Part shown: in pieces, positions 23,505 to 37,900 of the stretch
Layout: the number at the start of each line of letters is the position of its first letter
Position numbering within the stretch: the first letter of the stretch is position 1
Assembly (NCBI RefSeq): GCF_910592395.1
Contig: NC_088308.1
Location: forward strand, 7,703,001 to 7,767,000
Direction of reading: 5' to 3'
Length of the DNA stretch: 64,000 nt
DNA from: Lineus longissimus
Lineage: Eukaryota > Nemertea > Pilidiophora > Heteronemertea > Lineidae
Position numbers and translations under genes: made by a program
Notes under the pieces: model-generated
What the model saw: the letters and a program-made list of their open reading frames with translations, nothing else
Databases searched by the model: none
What the model was told of the DNA's origin: nothing

Positions 23505-26127
23505 ATACCTTCATGTAGCAAGCGAAAATTGGAAATATTGAGCATTTTGACAGACACATTTTTGGGATTTAAAGCTCTTCACTCTTCTTGTTCATAAAAC
23601 TAGCTGAACCAGTGACCCACGTGACTGGGGATTGGAAGTACAAATTCAAAATTTTTCAGAGGAAGGAAGCGGCCTGGCCCACACTCAACTCAACTTCTGA
23701 TCCCGCCACAAAGAAGAGCCACTGGTCCGAAAGTCTGATGCACTGAATCCTTCAATGTACTGACGTAGGACACTCCTGCATTAACCATTGTATTGAAACT
23801 TTGTATGTCAAGATGCGATAAAATCTTCATGCAGTAGATTTCACAAAAGGCAAAAATAATAGGGAGATTTTCATCAATTTTGTAATTAGGCACTTTCCAG
23901 CAGGATTATGGGAAAAGGCAGTAGCATTTTAATAATGTTCAGAGAGCCTTTTGTCATCCTCAGCACTAAAAAACGACGACCAATACAACGTTCGAGATGG
24001 AAAGTAATGAGACCATGGCAGGCCTAGAGAAGCTCCTCCATGTCTCCGTAATTTTGACCCGACTCAAAATCAAAGCACCACACCCTTGTTTTTCACTGAA
24101 TAAAATTAGGAGAACACTTCACAACCATGTAACCCTACGCAGAACCTGACAGCCAATCAGATTTGAGGAACACCAGCACACCACCAGAGCTCAACCAATC
24201 GCCTAAGTTAGGGGACCATATCAGAGATGAAAACCTGTCAAATTGACTCATGATGGAAAATGGGTCAATGGGCATTTTAGGTCAATGATCGAGGGGAGTC
24301 TGGGACCCCACTGTGCAAAACCAAGAGGCCTTCCCTCATGTAAGATTAACGGCAGGGGCAGCAATGATTCATCTATATGCGTTATGCACTGTCTGACACA
24401 TTACGAGGACCCCTCTGCAGAGCTAATTGAGGAAATGATCGGGGTCCTAATTTTCTAACTGAATAGTACTTTTTTCTCGGAAACTTTTCAGTCTACAGAA
24501 CGAAAATTGGATATTTCATTCCTTCCTTTCTTCACGAGATGAACCTGTGAACCGTCAATGAAGCCTCTCATAGTACACCATACATATTAATGTTATATAA
24601 GCTTATATTCGCCATGTACTACATAAATGTGGCCTTCATTTTTGCCATTTGCGGGCAGTCACAAAAGCAAGCAAACATAGATTTTATGAACCAATACTGT
24701 AAACCCCTTCACAGTGCTTCATTGTTCCGCACAGTCCATTGTACTTGTTCTGTGAAGACAGCCACATGAACCTGGTGGAAAAATACTTGGCACTGATCCA
24801 ATTCATGTGAATATATGCACTGCCTGCACAACTGAAGGCAGCATGCACAGACTTGTGTATAAGGCATGGACATAGTGCGAGTGTGAGCATTGTACACATG
24901 CACATGAACCTTTTCGGACATTTTCAATTCAGTCTGAAGGTGAAAGGAGAGGACCATCCTCAAAGGTTCTATAGTATACTCAATAGTACATCGATACGGT
25001 ACAATTCCCCATGAAAATGAGCTTTCCCATCAATAATTTTCAAAAAATTTGTAGCCTAGTACATTTGCATAATTTATTCATGATTAAGGGTTTGACGTCC
25101 ATTTCACACTTCATGTACATGTACCTTATTTAACTTGCACTCAATGTCTACATGTATATTACCTGCACCACGGGTTCATGTAGTTCCCACTGGGTTTTAG
25201 CAACGGATGTATCTCAGACATGGTAATTTGCATGAGGCCTACATGTACTATCCTGACAACTTTAGGGGCTTGGATAGATGCCAATTTCAATTTTGTCATT
25301 TTTTTGGGTTCAAACAATTTAAGTACAAACAATAGGTACCCAATTCTTTTGGTGAATAATATTAAGCACCATAACCCCAACACCAATCGAATTCACTCAT
25401 TCATGTCACATGACCACATTCATTGATCCAAGTTATTTATAGCACAGTGGCCTTCAAAATAAAATCCTGGCCATGTGAGCAGAGCATGATCAGATAATGG
25501 GTCATGGGGCTCACGAAGGGAATCTCGGAATGGCCACCACACATGCATGAACCAGTGAGGCTCCCCCTATCTGCCTATAATCAAAAGTAAATGGGGCACC
25601 TAAATGGGCCCATGCCCAATATTCCAAATTTTGAATGTAAATTAGGCACTGAATCATATGATAACAATCAAATGGAAATATCTTTCGGACTTGGAAACGA
25701 TAAGTTTTCATTATCCTGTGACCAGAAATTATAGATCTGGATACCCCACTGTCTGGCGTTTGTACGCCAATAAAGGGTTCGGGAAGTATTGATGTAGCTT
25801 GTAGATCAAGTAGACACTGTAGTGCTGTACAATATTAAGATACAATGAAATAAATGTACAGATGTACAGATGTACAAATGTACAGATGAACAGATGCCAA
25901 ATGTGTGTACATATCAAATTTCAAGAGTCAAGGACAATTGGAGATGAAACGTGCCAACTTTGCTGAAATTTTAGAGTTTGACCTTCAAAAGTAGGTCAAA
26001 TCAAAAACCTGTATATTATGCCATGTAGTCTAATCAGAAATATTGACGCTTAGGTAAAGACAAGCTGCTCAAATGGAGAATTTGTGCTATGGTTACTAAA
26101 TTACGTCAGAGCTTAAGGTCCCAAATG
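23505..26127. other. Non-coding stretch, no gene seen
   Basis: Only short frames without exon context. Around 25930-26010 there is a phrase close to the internal module of the non-autonomous family (TTTGACCTTCAAAAGTAGG, TCAAATCAAAAACCTGTA), so another decayed copy is likely there. Confidence 0.4.
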
Positions 26128-26465
26128 TGTCTACTCGAGGACAAGTTTCCTGGTTGTGCTTACCCTGAAGACAAGGTGCCTGGTTGTGCTTCTCTGAGGA
26201 CAAGCTGCCTGGCTGTGCCAACTCTTCAGACAAGCTGTCTGGTTGTGCTTCTCTGAGGACAAGCTGCCTGGCTGTGCCAACTCTTCAGACAAGCTGCCTG
26301 GTTGCGCCTACTCTGAGGACAAGCTGCATGGCTGTGCCTACTCTGCAGACAAGCTGACTGGTTGTGCCTACTCTGAAGACAACCTGCCTGGTTGTGCTTC
26401 TCTTCGAACAAGCTACCGAGCTGTGCCTACTCTTCAGACAAGCTGCCTGGTTGTGCCTACTATAT
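26128..26465. repeat. 30-bp tandem repeat, about 11 copies
   Basis: The unit is close to CTGCCTGGTTGTGCCTACTC then TGAAGACAAG, with TTCAGA/TGAGGA variants. The unit length is divisible by three and opens frames on both strands (26226-26551). There is no start context or domain, so it is called a repeat rather than a gene. Confidence 0.88.
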
Positions 26466-29400
26466 CTGGCTCTGCCTATTATTACTTCATCATGAAATTC
26501 TATGGTTTGTTTTTGAGTCTTTTGCGACCTCCATATATATTGTTCAAATAAATTCCGAAATTATTTTTTTACAATAATCATATCAATTAGCCCGGTGTAG
26601 AAGGGGACGTACGAAGAACAGGGGAGAGCCCCAGTCTGTGTATTCCCTTCCCTTCTGGTCGTGAAAGCACTTACATTAGACTAGCACTGAATGACCTAGT
26701 CATTCTAAGCCAATCCAAACCATCAGACGCATATATTTCGGTAGTGGAAGATCAAAGTGGGTATGACCAACAAATGCATCGTTAGATAGTATAACTAGGA
26801 AGAAAACCTGACCACGAAACTTTTTGAAAGCGAGGTTAGCAATATCAAAATCAGTTTGTGTTTCAAGCTATTTCACTGGCCAACCAAATTTTGATTGTCT
26901 ACCTGACATATATCCTGCCAGATGCGATCAGTGGATAAGGAAGAAACTTCTGGACTGATGGACAAGGCCATTAGATTGGAATGCCATGGAATGCACATGT
27001 ACCTAAAAATTCCACACTCTACAATTCTACACTCAATTGCCATGTGGCAAACTAGCATACACATTTGACAAAATCCCAGCGAACAGCACAGCAAAGAGAC
27101 TTGCTGGAGGATGATGAAGTGGGTTATCATATTGATCATTTTACGATTCAATCTGTAATGTGGCCCTTGCCATGTGCCCTTTTACTCACAATTCAAAACA
27201 CTGTGCAAGGTCCACAAGGACAGTTAGTTTAACTAACGCGAAAAGAAATCACAGGAAGGAAATAAATTGGTCTGAACTTGTCTGAGTTCATGATGACTTT
27301 TTATTTGATTCTTCTTCCTTTGTCTTCTGACAGGACATGTATTGTATTCGTTCATGGCCAAAACAAGTTCCCGAAAACAGGTAAGGGTGGACTCCCCAAG
27401 TTATATTTTTCAGGTCGCAATGCAGAAGAGAGGACCTGTGACCTAGAGCTCGGCTGCGGAGCAGTTTAGACACTTCCCATCCCTGGCAATCTACTTGTAT
27501 ATTGGGTCAGAGTTTTAGGCACTTGACCAAAGTACTGTCTCGGGCGATGGTTCAAGTGTTTTCCCATGCATTTTAACATGTGACACATCGGACATACCAT
27601 ATTTTTATGGACAAAAGGGTAGACACCTGCCGGCTATGTTTTTCATAGCAGACATGTGTCTACTCGCCATAAATTGCATTTTCTAAAAAAATTGGCAGGA
27701 TCTGCGTTGAGTGATCAGATGCTTTGTCTTCAGTCTCCACAAAAGTGGTGCCAAGTCTTTCACCTTTCCACCGCCAGGAGTACCAGATTCTTCCCGAGTA
27801 ATATATATTATGAGACAAACTTAATTTGTTAATACATATTTTAACAAATTAACTTAATTTGTTGTTGTTTTTGGCTTGCTGTTTTCAGAGAGTTGAAGCT
27901 GGCATTAAAAGTTCCTAGTTATATTAAGGCCATCCTCAGCGCTCCATAATCTGACAGCAGGACGATAAATGCCAATTTTTTCAATTTTTTATCTCCAAAA
28001 TTACGAAGTACCTAGAACCATCATAGACTACCAATAGTTGTTGGACGCATTTTTGCTGTTTTCATAAATTGGTGTACTGTAACCTATCTTCATAGTCATA
28101 CATACAGAATTTTTCGGTGGATCATTTTCACTAATCTCTAAATATGTTTATTCACACAACAGGCCCCAGCAGAAAGAAAGATCTTTATCATTAGATTTTT
28201 GGCCACTTTTTCCATTACTCATTCATACCAGTTTATATGCTGGCGCCACCAGTCCGTCTAGACAACAACCTGTCAGCACATGCAACCACAAACAACCACC
28301 ACCGGTGTCTTATATACAAATAAACATGAATAAAATATGTAAACTGGACATGTATCTATTCTATTCTATTATTCCTGAGAAACATTTACTGCAAACAGGA
28401 CACATTGACATTTAAAGGTATTGTTTCAAGATAATCCCAGACTTGCATGATTTGTTGTTGTGGTTGTGTAGATGGCGCTACAGATAAAGTTAAAAGATTA
28501 ATGGATATATGTAGAATAAGACTAAGAGGGTTGCATCAAAGAACAATCCTTTCATGCCTTTCAGGTCCAGGAACTGAATGAACCCGCCATTTATATATCA
28601 CGGCATGCCTCTTTTTTTTACTCAAGAGTCAGAAACAGCGAGGATTACAAAGTTTTGCATGGATAAGCAGCACTAAATTGCATATTACTCTGTTGTTTCG
28701 GTGATTTTGATTTTTTGAATGAAGTGATATAAAAACATTGCAGAAAAATACCACAGTTAAACACGAGTTACACACATGGAATTTCTTTTACGCATGCCAA
28801 GTGAAGAAAATGAAAATTCGGCAAAATTCGGGAAATCACAGACAAGAAATTATTTACCTCAACATGACCTTGAACTTTTTACATAACCAGGGGTTGCTGT
28901 AAAGATGAGAATCACTGCTGCCACCTATCTGCAAATATAAAGACACATGCATGACATATGGGATATGACAGACGTTTCACATGTGCCCAACAAATTCGAC
29001 TCAACTTTGATCTCTCAAAAAAATCAATGTCAACAATATCCAGGCGCAGCATCTGATTTGACCTACATTTCTAATTGTTCTATCATTGTTGTACTCAGTG
29101 GTGTCACAACACAGCACATGTCGGCACCAAGAGGCACCACAATAATGGGTCACTAGCAGCAGAGATGTCTCATCATACATAATGAGGGGAACTACTTTTA
29201 TAGTGCATTATGAGCTAGACTTGTGTGCTTGGGGATATGCAGGACTGAGTGAACATGCACCATTCAACATCAATGCATTATCGGTATGCCATGTATTGTA
29301 TTGTATAGAGCTGCAATACTGATAGCAGAAATGTGGTGCGGCTGTCTTGATTGTACTAGAGGGGTGGTTAGTTTTTTACATGAGGAAAAGCGATTTTCCT

Positions 29401-30590
29401 TTTCTCCTCATAAGATTTTTTCATATGTCTGACTTCTGTATTAATTATTATTACGTGCTATCTTCTAAATTCCCAGCACATCACTCTCAGCTGTATACAT
29501 GTAGACAGTTCTTCTTGTTATCATGAATTCCCTACTTTCCTGTTTCAGTCTTGTTTTGGACCTCATTTACTGACAAACTATGTGAGGTCATGTCAGATGA
29601 TGATGATCAGGGATCACAGCCTCAAGTCAGTCATGGCCAATGCATCAATGGAACTATGTACATGTATTGTAAATAGTTCGCCATACATACCTATAGATGT
29701 ATAATCAATGCTGACTTTGCCAATGCATCAGAATTTTACAGACCAGAAGACCATCATGGGGCTTACATGTACAAGTTTGTAGACAGCCTTAGAACTGTAC
29801 ACAAAAATATAGTTCCCAAAATGTCAAACAACAGACATCCGTTGCAAATTCAACCCACCTCATTTTATTGATTTTAATTTGGAATGAAACTTTACCCGTA
29901 CCTATGAAACCAGCCAGTCCACCAATGTCCCTTTCTTGTTTTATTTCAGCCAAGGACTATGTAGTGCAGATTTGTATTCCTCCGCCAAATCAAATAAACC
30001 TCTGAGATCATGTGTATGTCGCCGACAACGTCTACATGATACACATGCACATTAGCAGGTTATTCAGTCATGGTTGCCATGGCAACCCAATTTATTTAAA
30101 ATATTGGGCAACCATGGATGCCAATGTGTATGCCCTATGTTGTGCTGGAATGGGGCAACAGAAGATAGAGAGTATGCGATTCATGGGCTGGGTGTTGGGG
30201 TAGGATAGGTGTGGATTTTTTTTTTCTTGCAATTAGCACTTTTTGCCTCAAATCCGTGTGGGAGGAACAAGCATGACTTCGGGCCATTGGGGTACATTTT
30301 AATCGAAATCCAAAGAACACCTCAGTATAATCAGGCCAGAGAGAGTCATGTCAGTCATACTTGGCATGTCATCATGATCATCATCCTGATGTGTACAGGT
30401 TTTTGATATCCCTACAATACATCATATACAAAAATAAATATGGAGACCACTGATTACGTCTAGTCTCAGTAGTCGGACAAACACTACTATAATGGTGGAC
30501 CCGCATCATGTAACTGACCCTTCAATAACTAAATCGCAATCGCATGCTTCGATATGCACACTAAACTAAATCGTACGCTTGCACATTTGA
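26466..30590. other. Non-coding stretch, no gene recognised
   Basis: Many short open frames but no family signature. An exon-like 44-bp segment with good splice signals sits near 27335-27380 (TTCTGACAG … AAACAG/GTAAGG), but no flanking exons could be matched to it. Confidence 0.35.
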
Positions 30591-31160
30591 GGAGGCCCCG
30601 TGAGGAGCCTCTTCATTTGCATACACGTGTCACGTGACCATCGCAACAACGAACAGGGCCCGTCTCTCGGATCAACTCGTCATCAAAACATGAACCATTT
30701 CGAGCGTTTTAAACGTGAATTCTCATCAAAAACGGATATTCAACTTCGGAAGAGATAAGACTCGAAGTAGGGGATACAACAAAGAGACCTTGGACGTCAC
30801 TGGTGACCACTATTTTGACGTAGAAGTGACGTTCATCGACCATTTTCTCACGGCGATCATCGCGGAATCGAGGTCGGGACGACGGCGAGGCTGTTGTTAG
30901 GTTTGTTTAAAGATATTACGATATGAACAGACTATTTAGACAAAGGGATGCATTACACAGTCTCCGAAATTGCTATAGAGTCGATTTTTGTGTACTTACG
31001 GAATACTTTTTCTTTGTTTGTGTCATAAATCGCCGATTTTTTATCAAATCCCGTGTTCGATCTTCTTCAATATGGCCGCTCCAACAGAATCGGAGTGGAT
31101 CTGAGCATGCGTATGCAAATGACCACACGCGTTGTGTGTTCCTATTGGACAGTTAAAAGG
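30591..31160. other. Possible CG-richer regulatory patch with octamer/E-box palindromes
   Basis: Near 30615 the sequence reads CATTTGCATACACGTGTCAC then GTGACC. Near 31110 it reads GCGTATGCAAATGACCACACG, a partial inverted counterpart. CG dinucleotides are denser here than in the surroundings. Two short open frames (30715-30900 and 30923-31156) lack splice or start support. This is a pattern observation only. Confidence 0.25.
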
Positions 31161-33814
31161 GCGTTTGAAGCCACAACGTTCTTCCCTGGTTGGATTAACC
31201 CCTTTCCCGCTGTGTCGTCCGATTCGCCAGTGTGAGACTAATTGGACTAATTAGGCTTAATTGAGCAGGTTGGGCGTGACGTCAGCACGTACATTTGCTA
31301 CATTCATAAGACCTATGTGTTAAACCTCCTTGCACTGGCTATTGCCCTGCCCTCCCTCGCTGTGAGAGTGATCCTGTTTTGAAACCATCATTAACGTACT
31401 TTGGCACAATGCCAAAATCAAGGCACAGCAACCACTTTGGCTTCGTATAGGGCCTATACTTCGCTTTCCAACCCTGCCCCGACCTCATTGCATGGCACAG
31501 TTCCTCAGTCCTCGTTTGCATCTATATTCTTTACATGTGCCGATGTGTACGAAGGGTAGGCTACTGCATAGTGTAGTAAGATCAGGGAGATGTTATGTAC
31601 ACATAGGCCTGACACGGCTGAATACGTAATCAATAAATCACAGGCAAAGGCATACAGGTAGACGGCTGCTGACATCCCGAGACTGCAATTTTCACCGTCA
31701 GACAGCTTGTGGACCTTTACTGCTTCAGGCCAGGACAAAGGAGGAGGGGTGTATACACTATATTTTACAACTCCCTGGGTCAATCAGCACCGAGTGATGA
31801 AAAAAATCTTAAAATGTTGACCTTGACCTGAGGTAAAATTATTTGTAACCATACTGGACACAATGTTCCTGCCATTGACCCCAGGTGATCAAATGGTCCC
31901 CGGCCATTTCATTTGATAATTCGGTAGGTGCTTATATTTCACACTAAAGAAATCTCTCGCAGTCTATGAAATAGTTCCTTCTAAACGAGATAAAACCAGA
32001 AAATCATGTCATCTGAGTTAATTGATAATTTGTATCAAGGTATGTATTTTAGCAGCACTGAATGGAGCTGATTTGGACCACCTGTGAACCAGTCAGTGAA
32101 CTAAAATAAGCGATGTTTGTATATGGGATATTCTTATGAGAAATGAATACCATTAAACCCGTGATGAAAAAAGCATTTTCACCCTGTCCCCCAATTTCGT
32201 AACGAGCGGTGTGTAATTTTTTGGGTGATGAACGTTTGTTTGTCACTACAGATGAACCAAATATTAAATAAGCCCCAGCCAACCTCAAGTGTCCACCATA
32301 TTTTCTTCTTAACAAGCGCGGATATTACGCTCTTGACTAGACACGAAATGACCATTCAGGGGGTGCCATAGAAATATTCTCAGGAAATTAATGCGTCAAA
32401 TAGCAAGAAAAATGGGTACTTTAAAAGGTTACATTCTGTACAGAATACAACCAACTTTAGTCTTTTTACCATGTTTACATGACAAAATATTGATATATTT
32501 GGCGTCCTTGATGTTTTCATTGTATAATAACCTTTGTGCAATCTATGAACGATTCTTTACCAGAAATCAGCATCACATTTCCCGAAGCATGCATGCAGGC
32601 ATGCAGGCTTTTCCGGAGGTCGCCCAAAATCTAAGGATGTTTTTTTTACATAGATATACAGTATATTATTAATTGATGTGCAAAATCCGCCCAGCTGCGG
32701 ATCTATTGTTAAGATATACATATATATACATATTTATGTATATTTCTGATGGTCGTCATAATTTAAAAGGTTTTTAATGGGTTCAATATACATAGTTTGC
32801 ATTAATATGCCGTTTCAGAAACCAAATGTGTTGGGCAGGCGTTCGGCCTTGAATGAAGCGTTTGGAAACATTGTTATCCAATTATATTGTTTGAAATAAC
32901 TAACTTGATCAGACTAAACGTATATGATCGTCTTGGGATGGTTAACAGCATTATAATTATTCTATCATTCCTTAATTGGTGGTTTCAACCTTAACGAACT
33001 GACCGAGGATGAGACCATGCATACAATCGCATAGACCATTTTATACTGCAAAAAGACGGGGAACGGCGATTAAATTAGAAGAAAAATGAGGCCGGTTTCG
33101 TCGTCCGTCATATCGTTCTTGCAAGTTTCCGTTTGCGCTGTACCAACATGAAGTAATAACTAAAGGACCCCATGAGCACGAATTTGCACTGCATTGTGCA
33201 TTTTTCGAGTTCCATTATTTGACACCAGGTGGAGCAGCACTTGTCATTGCCGACAATACGCGACTGTGGAGATCCAACGCAGTTAAATTTCTTTCAAACT
33301 GAGTTTTCTCCCCACTGGCGACTAAAGGAGCGTACACAACCTTCACTGGACTTGGCCCTGTGGGACGCGAGTAGATTTTATTCCCAATTTCACAGCGCAC
33401 ATAAATACAGTTGATGATTTTCCCGCGGTGCTGATGGAATGATTAGAAACACCACTGACAAGCGATTACATCCCAAAGTGCCTTGGGATAAGAAATTCAG
33501 CTTCAACGGCGTTAATTCATCTCCATGGTACCATTACATTATACATCTCTTGGCCCGCGCGCAACAGCCAGTGCGTTTTATTGAAGTATGGGCAAAATTA
33601 TGAGAAAACAAAATATTTGACACTTCCAGAAGATGATGGAAGATTATTTGACTATATTATCTGGACAATTTGATTGTACATGTTATTAGGAAGGTTTCGT
33701 GTCGGATATCGTCCCTAACATCAATGACAGTTCCGTGCTAACATAGATGGCGACATTAGATAGACCTACATCTGTTCACCAACATGTTATTTCTCAACTA
33801 AAAATTAATTAAAG
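31161..33814. other. Non-coding stretch, no gene seen
   Basis: AT-rich, with short microsatellite-like ATATAC runs near 32710-32740. No exon or element recognised. Confidence 0.4.
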
Positions 33815-34170
33815 GACCATTGGTATTATTTAAGGGCAATATTACCCAGCTGTCGGCTGCCCACAAAGGTCTTGTGCGTACTAAAATAACGAATATTATC
33901 TAAGAGCTGAAACAAAATTTAAAAATCATCAAACACGTTTAGAAAAATTGTTTACTGATGAACCAGAAGATGACGTCACAGGCCAGGGTAGATCGATGGC
34001 TCCAGGAAGCGCCTTACTAGTGCATCGTTCCACATGGATAGGATCGACGCATGGAGAGCTAACTCGGGTCGAATCGGAGTCAAAATCGGAAAAGCGTGTT
34101 TTGAATTCTTCCCTTTTTTTGCAATTTGTTGATGGAAACTCCTTATGTATAGAATAGGAGGATACAAGAC
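33815..34170. repeat. Dispersed repeat, upstream copy flanking the ShKT gene
   Basis: Bases about 34012-34165 (TACTAGTGCATCGTTCCAC … GATGGAAACT … AGAATAGGAGG) match 39215-39375 in direct orientation. Bases about 33815-33865 (GGGCAATATTACCCAGCTGT CGGC) match 39385-39430 inverted. The two copies flank or lie within the ShKT locus, so they may be halves of one dispersed element. Confidence 0.65.
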
Positions 34171-34898
34171 CACTAATGAATATTCATAGCCGGTTGGAGG
34201 GTCGAGGCCTATCAATTAGACGAGTGCATGTTTTTAACTCTCAAGTACATATTTGGAGAGGTATTGAAAAAATATTTGTTGTGGCAAGTCTACAGATATA
34301 AAGAAATTATTTGATGAAAAAATTAATTTCGAATTTTTCTAATTGGGTAATAGGGGGCGTGTTTTGAGTTTTTTCTGCCAGTTGGCTGAAAAGAGTGGAA
34401 ATATCAAAGTCTGTCTAATTTGTCGATTATCAAAAAATTTCCGTGGTCAATCACCAGTTTATTTTTCACCATTTACTTGCCCGACTGTCCGGAATAGCAT
34501 AATCTAAATTTCAGATTCACAACACCACGCATTCTTTGATGCGTCGCGGTCAAACATTGACAATTTAACTGCTAAAAGGCTTAAAAAATCAATTGTGGTC
34601 TTGTCTCGGAGGTGAGGGCAACCGACAGTAGGCGGAGTATCTTTAAAACCAGCATGACTTATACAAAAGTCTCGGTTATCCTATTCTGTTTCGTATCATG
34701 TACTTTCTGCTTGAACTTTCTCTCATTACCCCATCAGTTGTATATAATTGCGTTAACCATGTTAAATAAACTAATGGTCAAACACCGCTTCCCATTCCCA
34801 GGAGCAACCAGTCACGATCAGGCTCACGTGACTGGCTCAATAACTTTATAAATGTACATATTAAGTATGTTGTTAATGACAGTTCCATTCTGCATTCG

Positions 34899-34906
34899 TA
34901 TATAAG
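34899..34906 (+). promoter_or_regulatory. TATA box of the ShKT peptide gene
   Basis: TATATAAG stands 74 bp before the ATG at 34980. The spacing leaves room for a 40-50-base 5'UTR after a start site near 34930. No competing TATA-like motif lies closer. Confidence 0.6.
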
Positions 34907-34979
34907 CTCCGATCTCCCTCCCTCCCCCATTTAACCTCTCAGTCACGCCAATAGGCATAGCAAAGATATACCCACCACA

Positions 34980-37900
34980 ATGCAGCGTTACGGAATTGTT
35001 TGTCTTCTTATTGCCTTAATTTTCGTCCTAATAGCAGGTATGTAAAACTTAAGTATATTTTTAAATCGTATTTTAAATCAAACTTAGTGGTATATATTCG
35101 TTATCACTCTCAACGACCCGTTGACAGAAAACCTGCAGGCAGGTGTAACGTTTTTTAGTGTTTCTCCTCACGCTAAAAGACAGATTGACACATTTTTGAA
35201 AAATATCATCTTGAGCTGCCCATTGTTTGGAAATACTGAAATATGGGGAGCCATAAACGTTGCCGGTGTGAAAGTGTTTCTAGTCTCTCTGATATATATA
35301 GCAAGCCCGGGAATTAGAAGTCCGACAGTAATCATGATCGAAGACACCTTTGACATGTTTGACACCTATCCGAACCATCAATAGTTGCGTCCGTTTTATT
35401 TGTCTCAGGTTCAATGCGTGCGACCCTTTTCCCTCTCTGGTTCAATACGTCCACTTTTCCGCTGGTTCAATGCATCCATTTTCACTCTCTGGTTCAATGC
35501 GTCCACTTTCCCCCTCTGGTTCAATACGCCCACTTTCCCTCTTGTTCAATCCGTCCATTTTCCCTCTCTGATTCAATGCGTCGATTTTTCCCTGTCCATG
35601 GTTCAATACGTCCACTTTCCCTCTCTGGTTCAATGCGTCCATCCCTAGTACCATGAGTCCATTTCCCCTCTCTGGTTACTACTCAGGTTCAATGCGTCCT
35701 TTTTCCGTCTCTGGTTTAATGCTTTTCAGTAAAATGAAAAACCCTTTGCAAAATCTCAAAAACCATCAGGGCTTTTCATTCTAGCGAAAAGCCTTTATAC
35801 ATGGTGTATTTGTATTGGCCGAAATGTTTTCAAAACCTTTATTTCTGAGAGTGTACCATGGCTTTTTTCAAAGCATGTCAGTTTTCGTCGGCCTGGTTCA
35901 ATACATATTCGTTTTTCGTCCCTGGTTCAATGCGTCCATCGGTTCCATGCGTAATTCTCGTCTGTCTGGTTCAATTTGTCCATATTTCGTCACCGATTCC
36001 TTTTAGCTTATTTTGTTGGGTTTTTTCTACATTTTTCGTTATTTTGCAAAATAGGAACGGTATCCTTCCCGATTATGATGTTTCAGAGGTTATCTAAAAG
36101 AAATTCGGTGGCCATTCTAACGTAAAATTCGAAATTGAATGGTCGGCGCAAATCTGAATTTTTCTTTTTGTATTCCCATATTATGTTGACAGTATATTCG
36201 AAGTTTTCATAAGCTGATGATTATAGGGTCCCCATAAGTTGGAATTATGCCATGCAATAAAATCGTACTAATTTTAAAACAACTTGGAAACGATTTAGCA
36301 CGGTTTTAGACTGTATGCTGCACTGTCCCTCGTTCTGGCGGCCGTGGTTGTGGTCAGGAAACTATAACCGGTTTGATGCTGAATATTGAAGCCGAAAACG
36401 CCGTTGGCCAACATTTCAGCTCCACCCTCGCGCCGTTTCACCGGATGAGACAACCAGTAGCCGAGCTCTCGGAAATTTTCGTGAAGTGTATTTGGATCTT
36501 CTACTAATTATACCCATTAACCTCGGTGCACAACTAGAAACCTGCAGAGACACCGTCGAAGGTCAATTTTCATGTTAGGTTCATGTTTTCATGTTTCATT
36601 CAAAATTTCAGAATACTTGATGTTACTTTTCAATTATTTGTTGCCTGGGACTAGATGAGATACTAATGGCATTTATTTGGAGCACTCATTAAGTTAGGGG
36701 AAGCATCATCCTGGCATCAATTGTTTTCAATATACTCCGCCTCTCGATATGACGTGTAGAGTATCAAAACCTGAGTCTCTGGATAAGTCGGCTCTTTTCG
36801 CAAAACTGCAATATGTATGGACATTTTTATCCAGTTACTTAATGAGTAAACCTGATGACTGATTGGCATATGTTACAATGTCCTTGATATTTCCATTACA
36901 GAAGACAAACATTTGGGGTCATCACTTATTTTCCTTTAAATCCTAAAAGAAGTTCAGCTTTTGTCGTTTTTTTAACTGGTAATTGTGTTAGCTTCAGTGC
37001 TGCCATCTTCAGCCACAATGGATAACTTCGTTGGATGATTTTGGTTTAGATGGCAGCACTGGAACTATGTTAAAAAACAACGCCAAAAGCCAAAATGTTT
37101 TCAGAAATTAAAAGAAAGTGACTTTTTAAATGAATATCTAGGATATTGTTGTAAACATGTGCCAATCAGTTTTCAAATTGACGCATTTGGTAAGGAGACA
37201 AGTGTACACATATAATTGCAGTTTGGCGAAAAGAGCCAACTTAGAGCTTCTGTTTCTACTAACTTAGTGAGTACCCCAAATAAATGCCACCAGTGCCTCA
37301 TCTAGTTATACTCGGCAACACGAAAAAAACTGAACAGAAACATTGAGGCATTAAGTATTCTGAAATTTGGATGAAACTGACATGAAGATTGACCCCCCAA
37401 AAGCTCGGAGCTTCTTTGGCGCCACCTATAAGCTGACTACTTAATGAGTGTCTCAAATGAATAGCAGTTGTACTGTAAACTATCGAGGAATAAGTTCGGT
37501 TTTGAAGTTGGGGGTTACAGTCAACCATCACTGAAAATCTTAGCCACAGATCCAGGGTGGTCAACAATTCAAATTGCCTGAATCTCTCATGCCATGTTAT
37601 CTGATCAACAACTCGTTCCATGTTGGAACTAACCTCAATTAATCTTATTTACATTGTGCGTCGATTCTACTCCTATCATGTAAGAAATATTCGGTGATTG
37701 CAGTTTATTGTTGGGTTACTGTGTCGTTAGGCCCTGCGGTGACCAGGTGTAAAACTTCCAAGGCAACGGTAACCGCTAGGTACCCTATTATCTCATATAT
37801 ATGGCGGGCGCGATGAGGCTCAACCTTAGAGACAACATTTTACTCTCTACAGGATTTTCCCATATAAATGATCAATAAATTAACGTACAGGTACATATAT

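Noticed and set aside
27335..27380. Possible 44-bp micro-exon with good splice signals
   Set aside because: No partner exons or protein family found. Chance splice-like signals are common in this much intergenic DNA.
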